Assembly: GCA_000171875.1 (NCBI GenBank)
Contig: ABHI01000003.1
Coordinates: forward strand, 496,001 to 560,000
DNA length: 64,000 bases
Source: Flavobacteriales bacterium ALC-1
Lineage (GTDB): Bacteria > Bacteroidota > Bacteroidia > Flavobacteriales > Flavobacteriaceae
Direction: 5' to 3'
Shown: positions 50,922-57,097 of the stretch, one piece after another
How positions within the stretch are numbered: the first letter of the stretch is position 1
How the letters are laid out: the number at the start of each line of letters is the position of its first letter
Notes under the pieces: model-generated
What the model saw: the letters and a program-made list of their open reading frames with translations, nothing else
Database searches by the model: none
Told to the model about the DNA's origin: nothing
Made by a program: the position numbers and the translations under genes

Positions 50922-51335
50922 TTAATTAATCATTTCTTTTAGGTTGTCCGTGTATTTCTCTGGTGCAATGAAATCAACGAAATGTCCATATATAGGACTA
51001 ATCCATTTTTTCTTTTTATTACTCCAAACTACAATCATATTAAAAGTTTTATTGTAATCCACTTTCTCAATGTCAGTCCAATAAATTTCTTTTTTTACTC
51101 CAATTTCATTTTTAATAGTCATTGACTTATCTCCGATTATAATTTTATACCTGTAATAATGCAAGGTTAGATAAAGTCCGATTGAGAAGAATCCAATTAA
51201 CATTAGCAGAATACTTAAAAGTCCGCCGTTTTCAGGTTCTTTTAGTACAAAAAACAGAACATAGATTAACAACAAGCAAATTGCAAAGCAAAAAAGCCCG
51301 AAATAGAGAATCAATTTTCCAGGTTTTAAATCCAT
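50922..51335 (-). CDS. Membrane protein with PH-like domain, 137 aa
   Basis: Started at ATG 51335 (MDLKPGKLILYFGLFCFAIC); an alternative start at 51380 would overlap the upstream gene by 32 bp. Two membrane helices (about 7-31 and 38-60) and a C-terminal PH-like part (IIIGDKSMTIKNEIGVKKEI). Not assigned to a named family. Second gene of a two-gene cassette. Confidence 0.6.
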   Translation of the reverse strand: MDLKPGKLILYFGLFCFAICLLLIYVLFFVLKEPENGGLLSILLMLIGFFSIGLYLTLHYYRYKIIIGDKSMTIKNEIGVKKEIYWTDIEKVDYNKTFNMIVVWSNKKKKWISPIYGHFVDFIAPEKYTDNLKEMIN

Positions 51336-51348
51336 TAGATTGATGTTT

Positions 51349-51765
51349 TTATTTTTTCCATAAATCAGAAATATTTTCAACGGGCAAATAATCCCACCAG
51401 TTATAGTTTACAAATCTTTCTCTAATCTTTAATGTATCTTTTTTGTCATTTATCAATTCAAAAGGATAATTTGCAATCATACTATATCTTGGATTATCCT
51501 TATCATAGACTACAACGACTAATTTGTCTTTAGGATATTCGTCTCCTTGTTTCCCTTGATATTCAATTCCATTTACATGGTAAACATATCTTGAATAATC
51601 ATGGTCATGCTTTCCAGATTCCCAATTCGCAACTATTTCTCCATAAGTATATCCAGTATTCTTTTTTATTCCACTGAACGTTGAATAATTCCATGTAAAA
51701 ATAGTTCCGAATACCAGTAAAAAACCTGTTATGACTATAAAAGAATTTCGCTTTTTACTGTTCAT
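51349..51765 (-). CDS. DUF3592-like membrane-anchored protein, 138 aa
   Basis: One N-terminal membrane helix (about 7-27) and a beta-rich domain with WESGKHDHDYSRYVYHVNGI, then ...EYQGKQGDEYPKDKLVVVVY, and DKDNPRYSMI, recalling DUF3592-type proteins (YxVxGxxY...VxYdPxNP). First gene of a two-gene cassette with the PH-like protein. Function unknown. Confidence 0.6.
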   Translation of the reverse strand: MNSKKRNSFIVITGFLLVFGTIFTWNYSTFSGIKKNTGYTYGEIVANWESGKHDHDYSRYVYHVNGIEYQGKQGDEYPKDKLVVVVYDKDNPRYSMIANYPFELINDKKDTLKIRERFVNYNWWDYLPVENISDLWKK

Positions 51766-51773
51766 TTTTCAAA

Positions 51774-51913
51774 TGCACTACAACGTGTTTGTGTATGATT
51801 AGTTGCGTGGTTAAGCAACTAAGTTAACAAACAAATCACAGATAGAAAATTCCAGCGGAATTTTCGTAAGTAGGCTAGAACTAGCAATTAATTATACACG
51901 TTGTTGTGGTTAG
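51774..51913 (-). repeat. attC-like site 4
   Basis: Left arm GCACTACAACGTGTTTGTGT, right arm AATTAATTATACACGTTGTT, hairpin AAAATTCCAGCGGAATTTT. Main family. The outer GTTGTGGTTA matches TAACCACAAC at site 3. Confidence 0.94.
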
Positions 51914-51918
51914 TTTTT

Positions 51919-52431
51919 TTATTCCGTTTCAATTTGTTTATTCATAAAGTTCAAAACTTCTTTAAAATAACTTTCCAAATCTTTATGTTCTTCTTCTCCT
52001 GGATACCAATTTGCGAATTTCCAGTATTTCCATTTTTCATTTGTTGAGTTCGGTGGAATAAGTAGAAAGTATTGTTCTTGATTTATTCCACCAACAATTA
52101 TGCTTTGTTCAAGTTGGTTTCCGATATTTTCAATTCCGTCAATACTATAAGCTTCTATTATAAAACTGTCAATATTTTTAAGAAAGTCAATTTTATTAAT
52201 CGGCTCAAAAGTCGGTTCGATATCGTTTGGTGCGGAAAATCCATTTGTAATTGATAAAAACTGTTTATAGTCGGTTGGGAATTCAATTCCGAGTCTTTTT
52301 TCAGTCAGTTTTATTTCGGTTTCTGAAACAGGTTTTGTTCCTAACCATATATTTTCAGTCTGCTCTTGAGTAAACTCAAAATCAGCTAATTCAACCGCTT
52401 TCTTTGATATTTGTTTTAGTAGACTGTTCAT
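51919..52431 (-). CDS. SMI1/KNR4 (SUKH) family protein
   Basis: A 170-residue soluble protein with the SUKH signature: SETEIKLTEKRLGIEFPTDY followed by KQFLSITNGFSAP (about residues 33-65) and later QSIIVGGINQEQYFLLIPP. SUKH proteins are a main class of immunity proteins in polymorphic and contact-dependent toxin systems. No toxin gene is adjacent, so this would be an orphan immunity gene carried as a cassette. Confidence 0.85.
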   Translation of the reverse strand: MNSLLKQISKKAVELADFEFTQEQTENIWLGTKPVSETEIKLTEKRLGIEFPTDYKQFLSITNGFSAPNDIEPTFEPINKIDFLKNIDSFIIEAYSIDGIENIGNQLEQSIIVGGINQEQYFLLIPPNSTNEKWKYWKFANWYPGEEEHKDLESYFKEVLNFMNKQIETE

Positions 52432-52440
52432 TTTTCAAAT

Positions 52441-52580
52441 TAACCACAACGTGTTTGTGTATGGTTAGTTGCGTGGTTAAGCAACTAAGTTAGCAAACAA
52501 ATCACAGATAGAAAATTCCAGCGGAATTTTCGTAAGTCGGCAGTGACCAAGCAATTAATTATACACAGTGTTGTACCACG
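52441..52580 (-). repeat. attC-like site 3
   Basis: Left arm ACCACAACGTGTTTGTGTAT, right arm AATTAATTATACACAGTGTT, hairpin AAAATTCCAGCGGAATTTT. Main family. The outer GTTGTACCAC matches GTGGTACAAC at site 2. Confidence 0.94.
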
Positions 52581-52589
52581 TATTTACTA

Positions 52590-53015
52590 TTATGGATTTT
52601 CATTATATACTTGGTCAAATTTTAATTCCGATATATTTAGCTGTTTTGACTTTTTGTCAAATTCCATTTTGTTCATTGGACCATAAATTGCGTCTTTATC
52701 TCTTCCTAATCTTTTATTCAGGTCAATTATAAAGTATTTAGTATCGCTTAAGTCATCCGAGAATGGATACTTTTGTTTTGCAATTATAAAATCTGTGTTA
52801 TGTCCAACTGCATATACATAGCTAGAAAGAATTCCTTCATAACTATTCGAGTCATATTTGTATACAATTGCCCGATTCGAAACCATGTCATTCCATCCAA
52901 CATAATAATTGCCAGTTATCAAATCATGTTCGCTTGGGTTATTCCAACAAGAATTTAATGTCAAAATTCCAATTAAAATCAAAGTGAGTTTTGTTATTCG
53001 AAATGTTTTGATCAT
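52590..53015 (-). CDS. Hypothetical lipoprotein, 141 aa
   Basis: A lipoprotein (LIGILTLNSCWNN, Cys 23). The mature part (HDLITGNYYVGWNDMVSNRA) is beta-rich and soluble. Not recognised. Sole gene of a small cassette (about 577 bp). Confidence 0.6.
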   Translation of the reverse strand: MIKTFRITKLTLILIGILTLNSCWNNPSEHDLITGNYYVGWNDMVSNRAIVYKYDSNSYEGILSSYVYAVGHNTDFIIAKQKYPFSDDLSDTKYFIIDLNKRLGRDKDAIYGPMNKMEFDKKSKQLNISELKFDQVYNENP

Positions 53016-53017
53016 AT

Positions 53018-53152
53018 GTGGTACAACGGTTTGTGTATGGTTAGTTACGGAAAATCAGTTAGGATTTTCCGACGTTGAGCTAAGTTAATTAATTCAAGCG
53101 AATTCCTGCGAAGGAATTCCGCCGTAATTAATTATACACGTTGTTACCCAAC
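53018..53152 (-). repeat. attC-like site 2
   Basis: Left arm GTACAACGGTTTGTGTATGG with TTAGTTACGG; right arm CCGTAATTAATTATACACGT. Inner hairpins GAAAATCAGTTAGGATTTTC and GAATTCCTGCGAAGGAATTC. The outer GTTACCCAAC matches GTTGGGTAAC at site 1. The TAA in this arm is the stop codon of the next gene. Confidence 0.94.
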
Positions 53153-53662
53153 GTTTTTTATTCGATTTTTATATTTCCATTTGAATCTCAATCTACTCGA
53201 AAATAGATTCCATTCATATCTCATTCCTCCTAATTCCCAATTCACGTCATACTTTTCGGTTTTATTATTCACGTAAGGCGGAATTCCGATTTTCATATGC
53301 AACATTGGATCGTTGTTTTTTATGGTTTCATAAAATTCCGATTCGAGAGATGATTTCGGATAGTACTGAATTTCAATTATTGTGCTTTCCTTTTCGCTTT
53401 TATATATGTAGAGGTTTATATCGTACAGGTTTTCATAAATCTCCCGTAATTCAGCCGTTATTTTTTCGAGTGATTTAGGTTTCTTTTTATCATTTAATTT
53501 TTTTCGTTTACTTCTATTCAGTAAATCATTTTTTATTTCCGACATAATGTAACTGGTATTGTCCGAAATTTTATTCCAACAAGAGTTTCTGGCCATTTCT
53601 AATAGAGTAGAAGTAGTTTCTTTTAAATTCTTTTCGAGGTTATTTTTAGTGACTGTTTTCAA
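53144..53662 (-). CDS. Hypothetical protein, 172 aa
   Basis: A soluble basic protein (TVTKNNLEKNLKETTSTLLE), with a helical N-terminus and a beta-rich C-terminus (GGMRYEWNLFSSRLRFKWKY). It starts at TTG (53660-53662), 10 bp after the crossover point; there is no ATG nearby. Its stop codon TAA lies in the repeat arm. Not recognised. Confidence 0.6.
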   Translation of the reverse strand: MKTVTKNNLEKNLKETTSTLLEMARNSCWNKISDNTSYIMSEIKNDLLNRSKRKKLNDKKKPKSLEKITAELREIYENLYDINLYIYKSEKESTIIEIQYYPKSSLESEFYETIKNNDPMLHMKIGIPPYVNNKTEKYDVNWELGGMRYEWNLFSSRLRFKWKYKNRIKNVG

Positions 53663-53666
53663 ATGT

Positions 53667-53801
53667 TGGGTAACGGTTTGTGTATGGTTAGTTATGGGAA
53701 ATCCATTAGGATTTTCCGACGTTGAGCTAAGTTAATTAATTCAAGTGAATTTCCTGCGAGGAAATTCCGTAGTAATTAATTATACACGTTGTTACCCAAC
53801 G
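53667..53801 (-). repeat. attC-like site 1 (closest to the recombinase)
   Basis: Left arm GGGTAACGGTTTGTGTATGG with TTAGTTATGG; right arm TAGTAATTAATTATACACGT. Same family as site 2. The outer GTTACCCAAC matches GTTGGGTAAC at the attI boundary (54513-54522), so the first cassette is bounded like the others. Confidence 0.94.
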
Positions 53802-54184
53802 TTTTTATTTTTTAATTGTCCGACTAATAATATTATAAAACTTAACATCCATATTCCAAATCCAATTCCGGGTTTTACATTAGCATAAGCTCCTCCTTCG
53901 TCTAATGGTATTCTTGAGACTCCGAATGTAAAGAGTCCAGAAATTATTGTCAAAATGGATATTGGTATTTTAAATTTATTGATTTTTTTCTCAAAGATTA
54001 AGTTGAAAAAATATAAGATGTTTGCAAGCCAAGGAAGAAAGATGAAAATATCAAATTCAAACATTCCAATTAATCCAAGAACTAATCCAAAAATTCCTAT
54101 AACTCCAGCTCCGAAAAATATTGGTAAAGCAAGCGAAACCCCATAAAGAAGTATTGAAATATGTTTGAAGGAAAGTTTTTTCAT
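53792..54184 (-). CDS. Four-helix membrane protein, 130 aa
   Basis: About four membrane helices (11-28, 34-65 as one long or two, 75-95, 108-125). Not recognised. The stop codon TAA lies in the arm of site 1. It abuts the upstream gene 54185-54499 without a gap. Second gene of the first cassette. Confidence 0.6.
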   Translation of the reverse strand: MKKLSFKHISILLYGVSLALPIFFGAGVIGIFGLVLGLIGMFEFDIFIFLPWLANILYFFNLIFEKKINKFKIPISILTIISGLFTFGVSRIPLDEGGAYANVKPGIGFGIWMLSFIILLVGQLKNKNVG

Positions 54185-54499
54185 TTATTGAATTGTTCTT
54201 GTCATCGCAATTGTCATCATAATCCCGATGTACAGAAATGGAATTGAACTTAAAAAAATCCAAACCAGATTGTTTTTATAGTCAGATTTATGTTTTTTAA
54301 TCAAAATGATGGTATTTATCAAAGACCAAAAAATTCCTCCGTAAAAGACAAGCAACGAAGTCATACTTCCATATTGATAAATCCAAGTTCCACGATAAGG
54401 TTGAACCAAATATTTCAAAAGCATAGCACTCAAACAAATTCCGATTATCAGAATTCCGCTGTTTTTAGTCCAATTTATATTACGAAGTAAAATGTTCAA
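54185..54499 (-). CDS. Three-helix membrane protein, 104 aa; first cassette gene
   Basis: Three membrane helices (about 14-33, 44-67, 77-101). It begins with TTG (54497-54499), 21 bp after the crossover point; no ATG is available. Not recognised. As the most proximal gene, it would be the most recently gained cassette under the integron model and the best expressed from any promoter in the attI region. Confidence 0.55.
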   Translation of the reverse strand: MNILLRNINWTKNSGILIIGICLSAMLLKYLVQPYRGTWIYQYGSMTSLLVFYGGIFWSLINTIILIKKHKSDYKNNLVWIFLSSIPFLYIGIMMTIAMTRTIQ

Positions 54500-54522
54500 T
54501 GTTATGTCAAATGTTGGGTAAC

Positions 54523-54594
54523 AATAGTATATAGAACATATGTTCTATATACACCCAAATATAAGATATATACAACATATGTTATATATATCTT
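54523..54594 (-). other. Putative attI with twin palindromes
   Basis: The 72 bp between the recombinase stop and the first cassette hold two palindromes: 54527-54552 (26 bp, perfect, core GAACATATGTTC) and 54565-54592 (28 bp, one mismatched pair, core CAACATATGTTA), centres 39 bp apart. Both share ACATATGTT flanked by TATATA. They are candidates for recombinase binding sites, or for operators. The first cassette starts at 54520-54522 (minus strand GTTACCC), directly next to the first palindrome. Confidence 0.7.
54553..54562 (-). promoter_or_regulatory. Candidate -7 element of the cassette promoter
   Basis: On the minus strand the stretch reads TATATTTGGG, which fits the Bacteroidota -7 consensus TAnnTTTG and points toward the cassettes. 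No good -33 TTTG is seen at the usual distance, so the call is weak. Confidence 0.35.
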
Positions 54595-55725
54595 TTATAT
54601 ATCTAGAGGGTTTTTAATTTTCTTAAAAGTAGTCGTAGCTACATGAGTGTAAATCTCTGTTGTTTTAGTAGAGCTGTGACCTAATAATACTTGGATTTGT
54701 CTTATGTCAACACCGTCTTCTAAAAGGTGAGTTGCAAAACTATGTCTTAACATATGTGGTGTTACAGTAATTTGTATTCGAGCTTTTATTGCTGCATTTT
54801 TTACTATTTGGCCAACGCTTTGTGCGGAATATTGTTTTCCATAAAGCCCTTCAAAAATATATTTTTCTGGTTTCCATTGTTTATAGTAGTCTCGTAAATC
54901 TTTTAATAATGCATGAGAAAGCAGCGTATAACGATCCTTTTTACCCTTAGCTGCATCAATGCGTATTAGCATTCGTTTACTATCAATATCTGAAATTTTT
55001 AAATGGATTAACTCGTTTCTTCTAATCCCAGACGAATACAAAAGACTTACAATACATTTGTGTTTTAAATTATTTGTATTTGTAATAACTTTTAAAACAT
55101 CTTCTTTTGAAAGTACTTTTGGTAATTTTTTTGCCTTTCTCGGTCTTTCTATTTGATAAAACCTATTTGGCATACCTAGTACAGATTCGTAATAAAATTT
55201 AATACTGTTTATAGCTATATTTATATAAGAATCAGATTTATTTTCTTGAATTAATTTGAGAATATAGTTTCTAACATCATTTTCATTGATTTGTATTAAT
55301 TCTTTGGCTTTGTGATAGTTTATAAATGTTTCAAAGGCAAGAATATAAGATTTCACAGTATTATTAGCGTATTTTTTTAATTGTAACTTATCTAAGTACG
55401 AAGTAGGACAGTGGCGAAAATTTTCTGGTAGAGATCTTTGTCTAAACCAAGTTATATCCATGGGCTCAATATTATCATTTATTGGTTTTTTATCAAAAAA
55501 GTAATTACAATTCACCCAAACAATGCCACTAAAAATATTGAATATTTCATTAAGGTTATCATTTGAGTTTAGAACATAAGCCATATTAAATTCATGACTC
55601 CATTTTACATTAGGCAGTTCTTTAACAAGTGCCTGAATGACTTTGTCTGTATTGAATTGTAAACCTATATATCTTTTATCTTTAATTAAAAGATGCTTTA
55701 AAGTAACGCTCCTTCCTTTTTCCAT
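54595..55725 (-). CDS. Tyrosine recombinase (integrase) of the cassette array
   Basis: A 376-residue tyrosine recombinase. An N-terminal region of unknown type (about 1-95) precedes the SAM-like core-binding domain (about 100-190) and the catalytic domain (about 200-370). Catalytic residues: Arg235 (SSGIRRNEL), Lys260-263 region (AAKGKKDRY), His324-Arg327 (TPHMLRHSF), His350 (LLGHSS) and Tyr359 (EIYTHV). Only about 55 residues separate GKKDRY from TPHMLRHSF, so the extra helix insertion (I2) that marks IntI integron integrases is not evident. It resembles Xer/phage-type integrases of Bacteroidota. The gene points the same way as the cassettes and ends 72 bp before the first of them. Confidence 0.92.
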   Translation of the reverse strand: MEKGRSVTLKHLLIKDKRYIGLQFNTDKVIQALVKELPNVKWSHEFNMAYVLNSNDNLNEIFNIFSGIVWVNCNYFFDKKPINDNIEPMDITWFRQRSLPENFRHCPTSYLDKLQLKKYANNTVKSYILAFETFINYHKAKELIQINENDVRNYILKLIQENKSDSYINIAINSIKFYYESVLGMPNRFYQIERPRKAKKLPKVLSKEDVLKVITNTNNLKHKCIVSLLYSSGIRRNELIHLKISDIDSKRMLIRIDAAKGKKDRYTLLSHALLKDLRDYYKQWKPEKYIFEGLYGKQYSAQSVGQIVKNAAIKARIQITVTPHMLRHSFATHLLEDGVDIRQIQVLLGHSSTKTTEIYTHVATTTFKKIKNPLDI

Positions 55726-55789
55726 AAAGTCTTGTTTTAAGCAATTTAATGGATGTAAATGATTTAATCGTATATTATTCGAATAGGAT

Positions 55790-55804
55790 ACGTATAAAAT
55801 ACGT
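55790..55804. promoter_or_regulatory. 15-bp palindrome between the divergent recombinase and zinc-ribbon genes
   Basis: ACGTATAAAATACGT is a perfect inverted repeat in the 90-bp region between two divergent starts (55725 and 55816). It could be an operator or part of overlapping promoters. No known regulator consensus is matched. Confidence 0.4.
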
Positions 55805-55815
55805 TTAATTTAATA

Positions 55816-56223
55816 ATGATGAGATTTTATAAGAAATGTTTGTGTTGTGAGAAAGAATTAGTAGGTAGAACCGATAAGAAGTTTTGTGACCCTCAATGCA
55901 AAAGTACTTATCAATACAGGAAATCGAAGGAGAAACCTGAACGGTTTTATAATAAAGTTGATAATAAGTTAAAGCTTAATCGAAAAATAATGAAGGAATA
56001 TAATAAAGGAGGTAAGGTGACAGTTAGAGCAAATATACTTACTCAAGAAGGCTTTGATCCTAATTTCTTTACCCATTATTGGAAAAATAAAAATGGTGAT
56101 GTTTACTTTTTTGTGTATGAATTTGGGTTTCTAAAAAAAGAGGAGCATAATATTGAAAAATATATTCTTATAAAGTGGCAACCTTATATGGAAAAAGCCA
56201 TGACAAATATAAAAAGCTCATAG
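55816..56223 (+). CDS. Zinc-ribbon protein next to the recombinase
   Basis: A 135-residue soluble basic protein. The N-terminus KKCLCCEKELVGRTDKKFCD followed by PQCKSTYQYRKS carries a CxxC...CxxxC zinc-ribbon. The rest (VTVRANILTQEGFDPNFFTH, then YWKNKNGDVYFFVYEFGF) is unassigned. I recall similar proteins in many Flavobacteriia, so it may be chromosomal rather than part of the mobile system. It is divergent from the recombinase gene, sharing a 90-bp control region. Confidence 0.7.
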   Translation: MMRFYKKCLCCEKELVGRTDKKFCDPQCKSTYQYRKSKEKPERFYNKVDNKLKLNRKIMKEYNKGGKVTVRANILTQEGFDPNFFTHYWKNKNGDVYFFVYEFGFLKKEEHNIEKYILIKWQPYMEKAMTNIKSS

Positions 56224-56253
56224 AATAGCATTTAGTACGCCTTAAACAAAAAA

Positions 56254-56275
56254 GAGGGCAGAACGCCCTCTTGTA
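56254..56275. terminator. Bidirectional terminator
   Basis: GAGGGCAGAACGCCCTC (56254-56270) forms a GC-rich hairpin with A-rich sequence on the left side and T-rich sequence on the right. It lies between the convergent zinc-ribbon gene and yebC and probably serves both. Confidence 0.8.
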
Positions 56276-56295
56276 TATCGTTAAAGATTCTAAAT

Positions 56296-57042
56296 CTATT
56301 CTGCCGCCTCTTCCATAGTATGGTATACATTCTGCACATCATCATCCTCTTCGAGCTTCTCTAATAGTTTTTCTACATCAGCAGCTTGTTCTGCAGTTAT
56401 AGCTTTTGTGACTTGAGGAATGCGCTCAAAACCAGAAGAAATAATCTCAATGGAGTGTTCCTCTAAGTAGGCTTGTATTTTCCCAAAGCTTTCAAAAGGT
56501 GCATATATCAAAATACTTGTTTCCTCATTGCCATCAGCATCTTCGTCAGTATCTTCAAAAATCTCCTCAACACCAAAATCAATGAGTTCTAATTCTAATT
56601 CTTCTAAATCTAAATCCTCACCTTTAATCTTAAAATTACAAGTATGGTCAAACATAAAAACAACTGAGCCAGACGTGCCTAAACTACCATCTGTTTTATT
56701 AAAATAAGAGCGTACATTAGCTACAGTACGTGTATTATTGTCTGTTGCGGTTTCTACAAGTACTGCGATACCATGTTGCGCATAACCTTCAAAAATAACT
56801 TCTTTATAATCTCCTTGGCCTTTTTCACTTGCTTTTTTAATAGCACGCTCTACATTAGCTTTTGGCATATTAACGGCCTTCGCATTCTGTATAATTGCTC
56901 TTAGTCGAGAGTTACTATCTGGATCTGGACCACCATCTTTCACTGCCATAACAATGTCTTTACCTATACGTGTAAAGGCTTTGCTCATAGCAGACCAGCG
57001 TTTCATTTTTCTTGCTTTTCTAAATTCAAAAGCTCTTCCCAT
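56296..57042 (-). CDS. yebC: YebC/PmpR-family translation or transcription factor
   Basis: A 248-residue protein beginning MGRAFEFRKARKMKRWSAMS, with KDIVMAVKDGGPDPDSNSRL and NVERAIKKASEKGQGDYKEV, all hallmarks of the YebC family. Known members act as transcription regulators or help ribosomes at difficult sequences. Length fits. It is unrelated to the array and marks the return to core chromosome. Confidence 0.93.
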   Translation of the reverse strand: MGRAFEFRKARKMKRWSAMSKAFTRIGKDIVMAVKDGGPDPDSNSRLRAIIQNAKAVNMPKANVERAIKKASEKGQGDYKEVIFEGYAQHGIAVLVETATDNNTRTVANVRSYFNKTDGSLGTSGSVVFMFDHTCNFKIKGEDLDLEELELELIDFGVEEIFEDTDEDADGNEETSILIYAPFESFGKIQAYLEEHSIEIISSGFERIPQVTKAITAEQAADVEKLLEKLEEDDDVQNVYHTMEEAAE

Positions 57043-57097
57043 AGTGTGCGTGTTTTAATTTGGGTAAATTTAATTAAATAAGTGTTTTTATAAAAGC

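Larger units (their letters stand above)
14324..54594 (-). mobile_element. Integron-like gene cassette array with adjacent recombinase
   Basis: Forty kilobases of small genes on the minus strand, separated by imperfect-palindrome repeats bounded by AAC and GTT. Outside AAC/GTT each cassette has its own arm sequence, present at both cassette ends as reverse complements, e.g. GTTAGATAC at 44804-44812 and GTATCTAAC at 45857-45865. That pattern defines individually mobile cassettes with crossover at G/TT on the coding strand. The recombinase gene (54595-55725) and a palindrome-rich attI-like stretch lie at the proximal end. I infer a chromosomal integron-type platform; the enzyme family differs from IntI. 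The span given includes the attI-like stretch. Confidence 0.88.

Noticed and set aside
14324..53801. Repeats as a CRISPR array
   Set aside because: The repeats are 80-200 bp imperfect palindromes with whole genes between them, not 25-40 bp repeats with short spacers, and no cas genes are present.
14324..53801. Repeats as MITEs or scattered transposon remnants
   Set aside because: No target duplications are seen. All repeats have one orientation, exactly between genes, and cassette-specific complementary outer bases, which random insertion does not explain.
14324..54499. Toxin-antitoxin cassettes
   Set aside because: Several two-gene cassettes with small overlapping genes (38015/38449, 45999/46452, 53792/54185) were examined, but one or both products are lipoproteins, membrane proteins or unrecognised, and no known toxin fold could be named.
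54595..55725. Recombinase as part of a prophage or ICE
   Set aside because: No phage structural, replication, relaxase or conjugation genes occur in the window, and no tRNA target or direct-repeat att pair was seen.
54595..55725. Recombinase as the housekeeping XerC/XerD
   Set aside because: The catalytic core is Xer-like, but the protein has about 80 more residues at the N-terminus than typical Xer proteins and sits at the head of the array. The housekeeping enzyme is expected elsewhere.
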